From Azolla caroliniana (taxonomy: Eukaryota > Polypodiophyta), in the NCBI GenBank assembly GCA_043228905.1, contig JBHGNT010000003.1, forward strand, positions 3,162,001-3,226,000: 64,000 bases of DNA. The letters are read 5' to 3'. Position 1 is the first letter of the stretch. The number at the start of each line of letters is the position of its first letter. Shown piece by piece: positions 9,696 to 20,900 of this stretch. Below the pieces are notes generated by a model, which did no database searches, was not told where the DNA came from, and saw only the letters and a program-made list of their open reading frames with translations. A program made the translations under genes and the position numbers.

Positions 9696-9980
9696 ATGCA
9701 AGCTTTTCTTGCAAAAGCTTTAACTGCAAGAATCAATGCTAAACAGAAATTAGACAACACTTGGTACTTCAATACCGGTGCCACCCATCATATGACAAAT
9801 AATAAACAATCTATTATAAATTATAAACCCTTACAAAAACCAATTCCTGTTGTATTTGGCAACAATGGAAGCCTAAATGCGTTAGGAAAAGGGGATGTCA
9901 ACCTTCTCCTACAAGAAAATCAGCTCCTCACTATAGAAAATGTCTATTTTGTTCTTGGAATAAAAAAGGTACATCCATAA
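9696..9980 (+). pseudogene. pro: copia element 1 protease, catalytic Asp lost
   Basis: The pattern WYFNTGATHHMTNN corresponds to the copia aspartic protease active site WYxDTGATxH, with Asn in place of the catalytic Asp. Downstream the usual hydrophobic strand V-V-F-G-N and the block ending in VYFVLGIKK are present. The reading breaks at an A-run near 9965 and stops at 9978-9980. The next coding frame resumes directly after, with the LLSVSQL-type segment missing. Confidence 0.75.
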
Positions 9981-11191
9981 AATTCGAAGAAACATATGCA
10001 CAACTTAAGCATAAAACTCCTGGTGGACAGACAACAAAATACATTTGTAAACACCTAGATGAAGGGCTATACCGCATTCCATGCACACCCACGACTACTA
10101 CACTAAAAGCATACTATACATCGACAAACGAACAATTTTGTTTAACAAATTTGTGGCACCATCGACTCGCACACACACATTTACAAGCAATAAAAAATAT
10201 GCAACTACATAACATGGCATTAGGCCTTCCAAAAGCCCATCTCACAAATCTGAAAACCTGTGAAGGGTGCATTCTTGGAAAAATGCCCCAACATACTTTT
10301 CCAAGCCAACAAACCACAAGCAGTCGACCACTGCAACTTGTCCATAGCGATCTCTGTGGCCCCTTTCCTACAAAATCAATTAGTGGATCAGTATACTTCG
10401 TAAGTTTTATTGATGACTATAGTAAATTCACCGTTATCACCTTCCTAAAAGCTAAAACCCAAGCTCTATCTGCATTCAAGAATTATCACTCTCTTGCTGA
10501 AAATCTAACAAACCAAAAACTTCAATTCTTACAAATGGATGGAGGGGAGTACCACTCAAACGAATTCATAAATTTCTGCAAATCACAAGGAATCCACCAT
10601 CGAAGGCCTGTTCCACACACACCTCAACAAAACGGTACTGCAGAAAGAAAAAACAGAAGCCTGTTAAACGCTGCTCACAGCATGTTACATGCTGCAAAAC
10701 TAGAATCGAAGTTCTGGGAAGAAGCCATTGCGACAGCCTGCTACATTCAAAATCGAATCTACCACCACTCCCAAGGCTTCCTTACTCCGTTTGAACTTTG
10801 GAATAGACATAAACCTCATCTCCAAAATTTCAAAATATTTGGTTGTCCTACATTTCCTCACATATCAGATATGAAAAGAAAGAAACTTGATCCAAAAGCT
10901 AAGAAAGCCATTTTTGTTGGCTATGGTGATGCCCATGGCTATAAAGCCTTCCGCTTATGTGACCCAGACACAAACACATTGAACTTTTTTAGTGGAAGTG
11001 TCCTCTTTGATGAAGATATAATTCTTCAACAACAAAAATGTTCGAACTTTTTTAGTGGAAGTGTCCTCTTTGATGAAGATATAATTCTTCAACAACAAAA
11101 ATGTTCTACAACACTTTCACCAACAACAGAAAATAATCAGGATTCAGCACAATCAGGAGGTAGTCACTCAATGGCGGCTACACCTCAATGA
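9981..11191 (+). pseudogene. int: copia element 1 integrase
   Basis: The frame is open from the shift after the protease to the TGA at 11189-11191. The zinc-binding pre-integrase reads LWHHRLAH...CEGCILGK (HHCC). The core has HSDLCGP (first Asp), a second block QMDGGEYHSNEF that keeps Asp but has lost a residue compared with the usual SDNGGEY, and PQQNGTAERKNR (Glu). The C-terminal part has the copia patterns FGCPTF and KKAIFVGY. A 63-bp tandem duplication repeats 21 residues in frame near the end. It is the longest intact stretch of this element, but inactive in the context of a truncated pol. Confidence 0.85.
10981..11106. repeat. 63-bp tandem duplication inside integrase
   Basis: Two essentially identical 63-base units start at 10981 and 11044 (GAACTTTTTTAGTGG...). 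The period is 21 codons, so the frame is kept. Near identity shows the duplication is young compared with the rest of the decay. Confidence 0.9.
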
Positions 11192-11585
11192 ACCCTCCTC
11201 ACATGATATGCACCAAGTTCCCATTACCACTGATCCTACACCATCCTCTGTCTCCTTCACCCTAACAGCCCCCTCAAATCACACATTCTCTGATGCTGAG
11301 TACAGTTCCACACACTCGAGCGCCACCTCTAAACCATTACATAGTCCAAAATTTTCCCCTTTACATCAAGAAAACAGTTATGACTACAGAAATCAGAAAC
11401 TCACCTCGGAAAATCACGTCCAAAATCCTCCATCACCATGGGAGGAGCAAGGCGAATATGACCAACCATCTCCTCCTTCCATCTTCTCAAATAATCCTTG
11501 TTTATGGTCACCACAACACATCATCACTCGAGCCTCAGCTCCCTCTACTCACTACAGAACCACGCCACTTAATAAAGGTGCAAAG
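11192..11585 (+). pseudogene. copia element 1 linker between integrase and RT, truncated
   Basis: After the integrase stop, another frame (11208-11588) encodes a Ser/Thr/Pro/His-rich stretch typical of the unstructured linker before reverse transcriptase. Its stop TGA at 11586-11588 uses the first bases of the adjoining LTR fragment, so the real continuation into RT has been cut away. Confidence 0.65.
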
Positions 11586-12032
11586 TGATGGGAATATGTG
11601 ACTGAATCGGGAATATTTAAACTTCAAACACAATTAGCACTAGATGAAACCACAAGCCGAAAATGAGAGTACACCAAAAATTTTAACGTGGAAAACCCAA
11701 AGTAGGGAAAAAACTACGGGAACCGTAGGTTCCAAACAACTTCACTATAATTTTGAGTACAATGGAATACGACCTCATTAGAGGAGTGTATCTACCTCAA
11801 GGCAATGGCCTCGGTTACAACCTTCACCCAATCGGGTGGATAGAATAACAAATATTACAAACTGAGTACGACCTCTCTAGGTTTTGACTAGAGGAACGTA
11901 CAAACCTCAAGGCAACAGCCTTAGTTACACAATAGTGAATACAACTGAGTACAGATTCTCTAGGTTTTGACTAGAGAGAATGTACTAGCCTCCAAGCAAC
12001 AACCTTGGCTACAATCTTCACCTGATCGGGCG
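11586..12032 (-). mobile_element. Inverted fragment of a copia LTR (same family as 58699-59870)
   Basis: It starts TGATGGGAATATGTG, the reverse complement of an LTR end (...CATATTCCCATCA). It runs parallel to 58699-59150: both show a GAAAACCC segment followed by several copies of a unit with CTCTCTAGGTTTTGACTAGAG, CTCAAGGCAA and CACCCAATCGGGTGG. The U3 half is absent: similarity stops near 12032, and no second target-site copy is seen, so it is a truncated fragment. Confidence 0.75.
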
Positions 12033-12098
12033 GTTTTAACTATTTAGGGGGGCAAATAGCCAAAATGGGGGGGCAAATAGCGCTTTCCTAAATCTATT
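12033..12098. other. Junction filler with G-runs
   Basis: Between the LTR fragment and the next copia pol lies a short stretch with the 13-base motif GGGGGGCAAATAG twice (near 12047 and 12069), separated by ~22 bases. It looks like a rearrangement junction; no gene is present. Confidence 0.4.
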
Positions 12099-13122
12099 GT
12101 GCAATTGGATTTGTGGCATAAAAGGTTAGGTCATGTAAATGTTCAAAAGCTTAAGCAAATGCAATATGGAAATGTTGTTCATGGATTACCAAATTTCAAA
12201 GGAGGTGATCCCCATCAATTATGTGAAGCATGTCAATTTGGTAAACAATCTAGATTGTTGTTTAAACGTGAGAAATATGTAAGCCAGTATCCACTTGAGA
12301 TAGTACACAATGTTGTATGGGGACCTACAAAAGAAAGTTCCATAGGAGGTAATAGATATTTTGTCACATTCATAGAAGATTATTCAAGAAAAGTATGGGT
12401 GTATTTTATAAAAAGTAAAGCTGATGTATTTTATAATTTTAAGAAGTTCAAGAATCAAGTTGAAAATGAATGTAATAGACATATTAAAGTTCTAAGGTCA
12501 AATGGACGGGGAGAATATTACTCCCATGAGGTCTCTAATTATTTGAATGATTGTGGAGTTAGACATCAATTTACATGTAGATATACACCACAACAAAATG
12601 GTGTAGCAGAAAGGAAAAATAGACACATAGTAGAAATTGCACGAGCTATGCTAAATGAAATGAATTTACCATTATATTTTTGGGCCAATGTTGTTTACAC
12701 TGCAATGTACATTTGTAATAGATGTCAAATTGCAAGTGTTCACTCGAAAACTCCAAAAGAAGCATGGAGTGAGAGAAAACCAAATCTCTCACATTTGAAA
12801 ATATTTGGATGTGTTTGATGAGCATGTTCCAGATGAACTAAGAACAAAGTTGGATTCAAAGTTTAAAAAACGTGTTTTTATTGGTTATGCTATAGAACAA
12901 AACGGATATAGATGTTATAATCCTAATACAAAAGATTTAAAAGTGAGTAGAGATGTTGTTTTTGATGAGCTTATTCCTTGGTATGGAAAATCAAAGTATG
13001 TTCAAGAAGAAGTGGAGCAAGAGGATGAAATACAAGTGAAAAAGGAGCACAGTGAAAGCAAAACACCAATTAGTTCATCAAAGAAAGAAGTGAGTCCATG
13101 GTTGGGAAGACTAAGAGACTAA
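12099..13122 (+). pseudogene. int: copia element 2 integrase, active site destroyed
   Basis: The frame reads LWHKRLGHVN...CEACQFGK (zinc region), then VHNVVWGP where the family has HSDVWGP, so the first catalytic Asp is Val. The second block reads LRSNGRGEY where SDNGGEY is expected. The Glu block PQQNGVAERKNRHIVE is intact. The frame shifts near 12805 (deletion after FGC) and continues as EHVPDELRTKLDSKFKKRVFIGY to a TAA at 13120-13122. Two of three DDE residues are lost and the frame is broken. Confidence 0.8.
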
Positions 13123-14212
13123 ACATCCCAAGATGAGAAAACAATCAAAACAAAAGGTAAAGAGAATTTAATAGAAGATGAAAAACAATTGTGGATTGAA
13201 GAATTAACTCGAAATGAGTTTTAAGAAATTCAGACCCCGGGTGTAAGGCAATCAAGTAGAGTTAAGTATCTTGTTGAACATTTAACTTATGATTCTTTTG
13301 TTGCAAAACATTATGCATATATGATAGAGATAATAAAGGATAAAGAACCTCTAAGTTTTGAAGAAGCAAACTTAGATAAAAATGGCAAAGTGCAACGGAT
13401 GAAGAAATGCAAGCATTGATAGAAAATAACACATGGAGTCTTGTTCCAAGGGTAGAAGGAAAACAACCAATTGGATGTAAGTGGATTTATAAAATTAAAA
13501 GGAATGTTGATGGTTCTATTGCAAGATATAAAGCTAGAATTGTTGCTAAAGGGTATGCTCAAAAATATGGTTTTGATTATGAAGAAACATTTAGTCCAAT
13601 GGGTTGAATGACTACAATTAGAGTATTGATAGCACTTGCAGTGTCAAAAGGTGGAACTTATATCAACTTGATGTTAAAAATGCATTCCTCAATGGAGAAC
13701 TTGAAGAGGAAGTGTACATGGAGCAACCACAAGGGTATATGCATCAACAATATCCTAATTATATATCCAAATTAAAGAAAGCATTATATGGTTTGAAACA
13801 AGCTCCAAGAGCATGGAATAATAAATTGGTAGAATATTTGGTGAAGTGTGATTTTATAGTTTCGAATTCTGATTCATCTTTATATATAAAGCATAATGGA
13901 AAACATATAGTTTTATTATGCATATATGTGGATGATTTAATACTTAGAGGTAGTTGTGGAAAAGATATCCAAGATATAAAGGAAAAGTTGAAAGAAGAGT
14001 TCAAAATTTCAGATCTTGGAGAACTTAAATATTTCTTGGGTATAGAAGTAATCAAAACAAATGAAGGTATATACTTAATACAACGAAAATATATTCTAGA
14101 TTTATTAAAGAAGTATGGCATGATTGGATGCAAACCATTAAGCCAACCTATGGAGCCCAATGTGAAATTAGAAAAAGATAATGGTGAGAAAGTTGAAAAT
14201 GTTCAACTATAG
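13123..14212 (+). pseudogene. rt: copia element 2 reverse transcriptase, broken
   Basis: After a decayed linker the RT starts near 13400: [31 protein letters not shown] and DYEETFSP are standard copia RT blocks. A TGA near 13606 follows FSPMG, where the family has an Arg codon (CGA to TGA is the simple explanation). A one-base loss near 13655 separates this from the Asp block (QLDVKNAFLNGELEEEVYM, read in the next frame). The third segment (13712-14212) contains KALYGLKQAPRAW and the polymerase box YVDD at 13925-13936, then FKISDLGELKYFLGIE. It ends at TAG 14210-14212 after another shift. Confidence 0.85.
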
Positions 14213-14714
14213 AAGCTTAATTGGTTCACTATTGTATGCAACTATAACAAGACTAGATATATCTCATGTAGTAGGTGTTTTCGCACAATTTATGCAATCA
14301 CCTACATGTGTTCATCTGAATGTAGGAAGAAAGGTTTTACAATACTTGAAAGGGACAATTAATCATGGTTTATTTTATGACAAGGTGAATGATTTAACAA
14401 TTAGTGCATTTAGTGATGCAGATTGGACAGGTTCAGTGAATGATAGAAGAAGCACATCGGGGTATGTTTTCTTGTTGGGTACAACAACTATTTCATGGAA
14501 TTCAAAGAAGCAACCAACTGTAGCTCTTTCCTCAACAGAAGCAGAATATAGAGCTATGACAAATGCAATATGTGAAGCAATGTGGATAAAAAAGCTTATG
14601 AAAGATTTATGCATTGAGAATTTACAAATCATAATCTATTGTGATAACATGTCAAGCATTTATTTAGCTAACAATCCAGTGTTTCAGGCTAAGAGAAACA
14701 TATATTTACTCTAA
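14181..14714 (+). pseudogene. rnh: copia element 2 RNase H domain
   Basis: The frame opens by a shift relative to RT and carries YRSLIGSLLYATITRLDISH, then the RNase H blocks FSDADWTGSVNDRRSTSGY, LSSTEAEYRAMT and IIYCDNMSSIYLANNPVF, which supply the acidic catalytic residues. It ends early in QAKRNIYLL where the family continues with a His-rich block, so the last ~50 codons are missing. Confidence 0.85.
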
Positions 14715-14768
14715 AAGTAGTGAGCAAGATAAAAAGTAAAAGAGTAATTCTATGGTGGAGCAAAGAAT

Positions 14769-15103
14769 TGTGCATAAAGGAAGAAAAAGAGCAAAGCACT
14801 AGTAAAAAATATATGAAAAAGAAGAACCACTCAAATTAGACATGCAACTAGAAAGACATAACCTCTCCTATATAAAAGGCAATGCATAGATGTAAGTTGT
14901 GTGCTAAAAATAGAGAAGGACCCTCCACAAGCTAGAGTTAGCTTATGTTATTCCTCTTCTCTCCTATATCATCTAAGCTATTCATGCTCATGTATAAGCA
15001 ATAATCTTCTTCTAATATAATCTATTTTATGTATATGCTTGTCCAATTACATGAATTTCTACTTATGTCTCATGATATTTTAGTTTCTATCACCAACTAA
15101 ACA
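14769..15103 (+). mobile_element. Putative 3' LTR of copia element 2
   Basis: Downstream of pol a segment begins TGTGCATAAAGG after a purine-rich stretch. It contains a strong TATA box (CCTATATAAAAGG near 14866) and a pyrimidine-rich leader, and may end at ACTAAACA near 15103. Borders are by eye and the partner LTR is missing. Confidence 0.4.
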
Positions 15104-15467
15104 TATATTATGAATTACAAGTGGCCTACTACTCTTCTAGCTATGTGAGAATAGCATAAATTCTCACAACAAACATATACATCTTCAAATTAACGTGAAT
15201 CATCCTGGACAAGACATAAAGTGTATCACATAATGGTGTAGTCTTTATTTCTAGTGATTATAGTATAACAAGTTGCACTCACAATTGGAAAAAGAAATCA
15301 TAGCTAAAAACAATGAAAATAAGTTAACTTAACCATTGACAAAAATATATTAAGTTGAAAGTAATCTAGCATTGCAGTATTGGCCCACAAGGAATCTATA
15401 TCAATGTCCTAGGAATGAGGTTTATCATTGGAAATTAAAATTATATATTGTCTAAATTTTTTATTTC
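15104..15467. other. A/T-rich DNA, nothing recognised
   Basis: No open frame of note and no repeat is visible between the putative LTR and the tandem array that follows. Confidence 0.5.
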
Positions 15468-15665
15468 CATAGCTACTTTTCGATGGCCATCCATAGTTGC
15501 TACTTTTGGTGGAAAATTTTGTATTATCACGACATACAACCATAGCTACTTTTTGGGGAAATTTTTGTATTATCTCGGCACACATCCATAGCTACTTTTG
15601 GTGGAAATTTTCGTATTATCACGGCACACATCCATAGCTGCTACTTTTGGTGGAGAATTTTGTAC
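15468..15665. repeat. ~46-bp tandem repeat
   Basis: Four to five units contain CCATAGCTACTTTTGGTGGA, an A/T-rich stretch and TATTATCACGGCACA. CCATAG(C/T) starts lie at about 15468, 15491, 15540, 15586 and 15632; the first unit is shortened. No coding frame spans it. Confidence 0.8.
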
Positions 15666-16761
15666 GTTCTTTGACATCTTAATGGCTTTCTAAACTGAAG
15701 AACGATCATAGTGAAATGAAATATATTCTTACAACACTGAGGAGATCTACCAATTAATCGGTCGATTTAGGGTTTTCTCTCCATATCGTATTAGGGATTA
15801 TCGCTGCAAGAAGACATGCACGGACCTCTTTCTGTGGCCTCAAGACTTAGCAACTTTCAGCTTCGTTTCCGAGCTTTGTCTCCATGTCCGGGGAAGCCAA
15901 ATTGATCAATCTAGAGTAGGACTTGAAATACATATTTATGACAATAGCTCCGCAGATTGATGATGAACATCGATCTATTGTAGGACAATTGGTGTGGAAG
16001 CCAGATTTATGAGATGTTGAGCATCATGTTATCTTTTTCATGTTTCATACAACGGCTCCAATTAGATTTCAGGTTGATCTATGTTTTTGTTTGAGAAATG
16101 AATAGGAAAACCCCAAGGACCAGATTTATATAGCTTGAATTACCCCCCTATACACAGAAATAGGTAGGCCAACTTTAGAATTTGAGTGCATTGTGAAATC
16201 TTGTAGCATTACACGTTTGTGTTCAATAGGAATCATGAATCTCAATTTCAACTCCTATTACCTGTTATCATTTCCTTCAAAAAAATCTTATTTGATAAGT
16301 AGGCCATTTTTGGAATTTGAATGCATCATGAAAGATTTAGCATCAGTAGACAATGATACTGAGGCACAATGGATGCACGATATGTTATTTACATAGGAGA
16401 GTGTCTAAGCATGATAGCAACAGAGAGATGATACAATAGTTTGCTCCACTCAGTTTGTTCTTGCTTGTATACATTACCTTTTCTAATGGCTAACCATAGC
16501 TAATGCATTACCTTCTCAATCATCCACTCTGTTGACCACAGTCAAGAGTTCTATGATCTTTGGCATAAGATTACCTATGACTAGAATCGGACAACCCACC
16601 CAAAAGTTTTGTTGGAGGACCTTGTTGCATATAAGTTATATGAGGGTGATCTTGTGATATCCTACCCTTACAAACTTTCCATTAGCTTTTTTACTAGTGT
16701 TACAAGCCAAAACCAAACTTGACCCCCTTTCTGTAGTTGGAGGAAATCCTCTAGACTCTTA
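15666..16761. other. Non-coding DNA with short unassigned open stretches
   Basis: Short frames at 15920-16080 and 16193-16396 do not resemble a known family to me. The stretch 16480-16700 has a few protein-like phrases (EFYDLWHKIT) that could be a gag remnant, but the match is too weak to call. Confidence 0.4.
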
Positions 16762-16915
16762 TGTTATGTAAGGTTGTCCCTCCTTACGAGAGAGTCGGTT
16801 GGAAAGCTAAAATCGGCTGAGAAACCGAAATGAGAGTCGGATGGCCGAAACAAGACTCGGCCAAATGGACGAATATATATATATACACACACATACATGT
16901 GTATGAGTTAGGTTA

Positions 16916-16953
<38 letters not shown>

Positions 16954-17498
16954 GTATTGCCTGCGGGTGTATGTGAGATAACTCACTGAGAATATAACAG
17001 TGAGAAAAGCACGAAAGTAATACTTGTGTTGTGGGTGAGCACGGGAGAAAAAAACGTTGACAGTGAAGAGCACGAGAGTGCTAACACAGTAGTGGTTGTG
17101 TGAGAGAGCGATAGAGAGCTAACACAGTAGTGGTTGTGTGAGAGACATAGCTCTATAGTTGAGTGTGAGAGGAAGCAAAGAAAGAAGAGTGAAACAGAGA
17201 AGAAAGAGAGAGATAGAACAGAGAAGCTTTGAGAGCTTCAAAAGAGATAGATACCAACGAGTTAGGTTTTGGTGCACTCGGCTAAAACTGTGGTTTCAAA
17301 TAATAACCTGGGAGTACATCCATACCTAATCAGGTTCTATCATTCTATGCTTGTATTTTCTCGTCTCATAGTGGAAATCTTTGTTCACCGTGGTTTTTCC
17401 CTGAAGTCAGGGTTTTCCACGTAAATCATGTGTTACTTGCTTTATTCTGATTGTGTCTATGTATATTTGTGGCTTACGTCTGAGTGCTAAATCTATCA
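16762..17498 (+). mobile_element. 5' LTR of copia element 3
   Basis: About 737 bp, starting TGTTATGTAAGG and ending AATCTATCA. Its U5 part has the hairpin-like CCGTGGTTTTTCCCTGAAG...GGGTTTTCCACG that also occurs in the solo LTRs at 57281 and 58699, a layout common in plant copia LTRs. The start is by analogy with those LTRs; no second copy exists in the window. Confidence 0.6.
16917..16950. repeat. (TA)17 microsatellite in the LTR
   Basis: An uninterrupted TA run lies within the U3 part of the copia element 3 LTR, preceded by a shorter mixed TA/CA stretch at 16872-16900. Confidence 0.9.
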
Positions 17499-17501
17499 AA
17501 C

Positions 17502-17513
17502 TAGTATTAGAGC
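17502..17513 (+). other. Primer-binding site of copia element 3
   Basis: TAGTATTAGAGC, three bases after the LTR end, matches the plant copia site TGGTATCAGAGC at most positions (initiator Met tRNA complement). Confidence 0.6.
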
Positions 17514-17524
17514 ATAGGTTCTAG

Positions 17525-17913
17525 ATGGAAGGGAGTGTGAGTGGCTTTCCGGGGATGATTGTCCTGAACTCACAAAACTACTCAGACTAGAATATTAAAA
17601 TGGAAGATCTTCTAATTGTCAAAGATCTGTATGAACCCATAGAGAGGAAGGATATACGAGTAGGGGTAATAGAATCTGAGTGAAAAACTCTACATAGAAA
17701 GGCAGTGGCAACTATGAGATAGTGTGTAGACATTAGCGTCCTACAACATGTAGCAAGTGATACAAATGCCTATGAGTTGTGGCATAAACTCTCTGTCTCG
17801 TACGAAAGGAAAAATGCCCTGAACAAGACTTCCCTAATGAGGAAAATAGTAAGGCTAAAGTACATAGATGGTGATAGCATCGTGGTGCACATAAGTACTT
17901 TCAAGGGCATATA
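17525..17913 (+). pseudogene. gag: copia element 3 gag, N-terminal remnant
   Basis: ATG 17525 opens MEGSVSGFPGMIVLNSQNYSD, followed by a stop, then DLLIVKDLYEPI, another stop, and ANAYELWHKL-like and RKIVRLKYIDGDSI segments that fit the copia Gag order (W...D.L, then LW.KL...Y, then KL.L...D..SV). At least three in-frame stops, then TAA near 17911. It is non-functional and truncated before any zinc knuckle. Confidence 0.65.
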
Positions 17914-20900
17914 ATTTTTGGTTGACATCCAAGAATGCTTTGGGGAGGCTTTGAAATCATTGAACTTTCCTCTAACCTAGGGGTATTTGCAAATACTAGC
18001 AGCAATATTGATCTTTGTTTTCAATACTCATGTTCGGGGAAGTTGGGGTGATGAAGTTATAAGTGGGGAGTTTGTATGGCTATGAGTGATAGGTTCATGT
18101 TGATGCATAGCATGTGTGTGTGTGTATGAACTAGCTAAAAAGGAAAAGGAGATGAAATGACGACTCGATTATTTACATGGTATAGTTGAAATAAGTATGA
18201 GAATAATAGAGACTTTGGGGGCATTAAATTCGGTGTTCGGTTTCTTGGTGGATGTTGCATTAAATACTAGAGAAATACCTATTACTTATCATGTTATGAG
18301 CTCTAATTACTACTCAATGCCATTACAAGTGTCAATTAAAACCCATAAACAATGTAAGGAAACAGTAAATCCTATAAATTTTACTAACATTAACAACAAT
18401 GTAGCCTTTCTGTATAAGCCACCTTGTATGGCCTTTCTGAACAAATCTCTCTTAACTAATGGGAAAGTAGCTCCTTTTTTGAAAAAAAAAAACATTATCG
18501 ACAGTAATGTTTTGAATAAGAAAGAAATCATGTATCATAATGCATTTATGTTTATGTTTTTTTAACGTCTTGGTTATTCCTAGTTTTAACATTTCACTAG
18601 ACTCGAGAATAAACTATATGAGCACAATCTCGGCAAAGAACAGGCTAATGTTGGCCATAATCAAACTAACCCAATGCTCACAAGCACTTAGATGGACAAG
18701 AACGATATAAAGATCTATTTAAGCAATATAAAACACAGATTCTTATATTTATCCTTTGCAAAAAACTTATTCACATTGTTTAAGCTTCAATTCATCATAG
18801 TACATATGCATTGCAACGAGACTGTGTGCATCATGTTTTCTGTGGATATGATTCTCCGTCTTTAAACTACCTAAGGATATAGCTTCATAATATCACCTAT
18901 CTTCAGAATTAAATAGAAATGAACATCCATGTATAGAGTTAGAAATGACCAATGATTGGGATAAATCAAATGAGAATTTGAACAATTTGTTTAGTGTAGT
19001 TCTTCGTTGTTCTTGTGTTTCCAATATTTCAACTTTCATCTTCCCAAATTAAGATCTATGTGTGGCATGTAGATCTTGTTACCGGTTCTCATTCCTAGAT
19101 GTAATCTCAAATCATGATTTTATGGCATGAAGTTTTTTTCTATGACTTTTCATTCCTAGGCTAGTGATATATATTATAGATTCCTTTTGGGCCAATATTT
19201 CAATGCTAGCTTACTTTCAACTTTCTACATATTAGACTTATAAAGCAATAGATCAAGTTTTTTCTTTACCTATGTACCATATTTCCTAATATGGAATTGC
19301 CAATCCAGTTAGAATAAAAACATTTATTGATTGATTACTGAATTATTATTATTTTTATGTATGCATTTTGCCTAGGGTACTTTCATTGATATAAGGTGCA
19401 AGTATTTAAATATGGCCGGATTTTTAAATCATACTTTGAAGAATTCTAAAATACCCGACCAATATGTATCTAGTGTTTTATGATTTCCCCATTAAATCAT
19501 TGAGTTCTCCTTGTTGTATTAGTTTAATGCACCCATTGGCCGTAGTATAAAATATATACCAAGAAGCTAGATGTGGCGTGAATAGTGATCAGGTTACTAT
19601 AGGAGCTCATGTAGGGTTTTACTATCATCCCTCTGTTATGGTGAGCTTATTATATAAATTCACCATAGAGAAGACAAAGGGGTTTCATTTAGAGAGGGAA
19701 AGGGAGAAATTGACCACAGGTGTTTGGGGGAATAACACAAAACCAAAACAAGCTATTGGAGTCCAAAGGACACAAAGGCTAATGTAGTTCTTTGACACAT
19801 GTGCATATATATGTTCAAATTGCAACAATACGTGCATATCGGCAATGATAAAAGTGCAAATGTGTTTCAAGTTTATTTGCAATTGACCTTAAAAGTTTTA
19901 CTATTAATATTAGAGAATGAAGATCTAATATGTCAATCCCCATGAGTCACTCCTCATTCCTTAACCCCCCATTATCTTAATAACCATGGCATTAACGCCT
20001 GTTTCATTCACAAACAGGTCTTGTACTTGTAACGCTTACATTTATTTCTGATACTTGTAACAAATTACTCAGTAATACATGAATCACTAGAAGGTTTATC
20101 TCAAGTGCAATTCTCACCCTATCTCTTTGCCTTTTTCATCTTCTGTATGTACTAACTTGATACTTTCTTGTAGATTAAGGTTGTTCACATTAAGTATCTC
20201 TCCGCATTTCACGCATCCATGCCTTCTTGCACTCATATTGTAGGGTGATATGAATTATGTCTCAGTTATTAGCAAGAATAATTTGAGAAGAAATGGGGAT
20301 GAAATGGCTCCTCAATGATTTGTATGGTGTAATTGTTTGAGAGCAACTAAGTATGAAAATAACGGACTCTTCTTGTACATTTACAGGAAGAAAAGCCATA
20401 GCTTTATATGGAAGGCAGAAGCAAGAAGAGAATAAAGGCCACAGTTCCATACATCCGTCAAATGCCCTTTACCTTCGCCTTCTTGTCTATCCTTCAGATA
20501 TCTAATTCTATTTTTTTGGCCTTCTCTTTCCAAAGTGCTCTTTTGACCTATGGTTAATTAGGCTTTGTTTGCCCTTCTAACGCAATCAATTAGGGTTTGA
20601 TCTGGTCCAGCTCTGATGGAAAGCTAGGATTTGTTTTGTCCAGCTAGTAGGGTTTCTGGACTGCCGTGCTCTGTTTCCTGTTAATACTTATCTTTTAAAT
20701 TACTGATTTCCATGTCTCTTTTTTGCATGTGAATGTCGTTGTCGTCTTCACCTCTTTTTTGCATCTGATACTTGTAACAGATTACTCAATAATACATGAA
20801 TCACTAGAGGATTTATCTTAAGCGCAATATTGGATCAAACGTAGCATGGCCGACCATATTTTCATAATCAAATAAAACCTGCTGCATATTAGCCCTTGGG

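Larger units (their letters stand above)
8289..11585 (+). mobile_element. Ty1/copia element 1, truncated
   Basis: In order: 5' LTR (8289-8541), primer-binding site (8542-8556), gag, protease, integrase and the start of the linker before reverse transcriptase. Reverse transcriptase, RNase H and the 3' LTR are missing. The element stops where an inverted foreign LTR fragment begins at 11586. gag-PR-INT order is diagnostic of Ty1/copia. The left insertion point is precise because block B carries the uninterrupted sequence (CTCCATAACCCATGCC near 57230 on the reverse strand). Confidence 0.85.
12099..15103 (+). mobile_element. Ty1/copia element 2, decayed pol and putative 3' LTR
   Basis: The segment begins within the pre-integrase region, continues through integrase, reverse transcriptase and RNase H in broken frames, and ends with a putative LTR. 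gag, protease and the 5' LTR are missing. Sequence and codon use differ from copia element 1 (more A/T-rich), so it is a different family. Confidence 0.8.
16762..17915 (+). mobile_element. Ty1/copia element 3, 5' end only
   Basis: A complete-looking 5' LTR (16762-17498), a primer-binding site (17502-17513) and the first ~130 codons of a broken gag. The copia sequence is lost near 17915, where a short stretch similar to DUF247-flanking DNA appears (17930-17965, compare 22990-23025). Confidence 0.7.

Noticed and set aside
15468-15665. CRISPR-like regular spacing
   Set aside because: Units are contiguous and diverged with no unique spacers; this is a plant minisatellite.
18197-18565. 122-codon open frame on the + strand
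   Set aside because: No recognisable motif, A/T-driven composition, and partial DNA similarity to non-coding repeat at 42360-42500.
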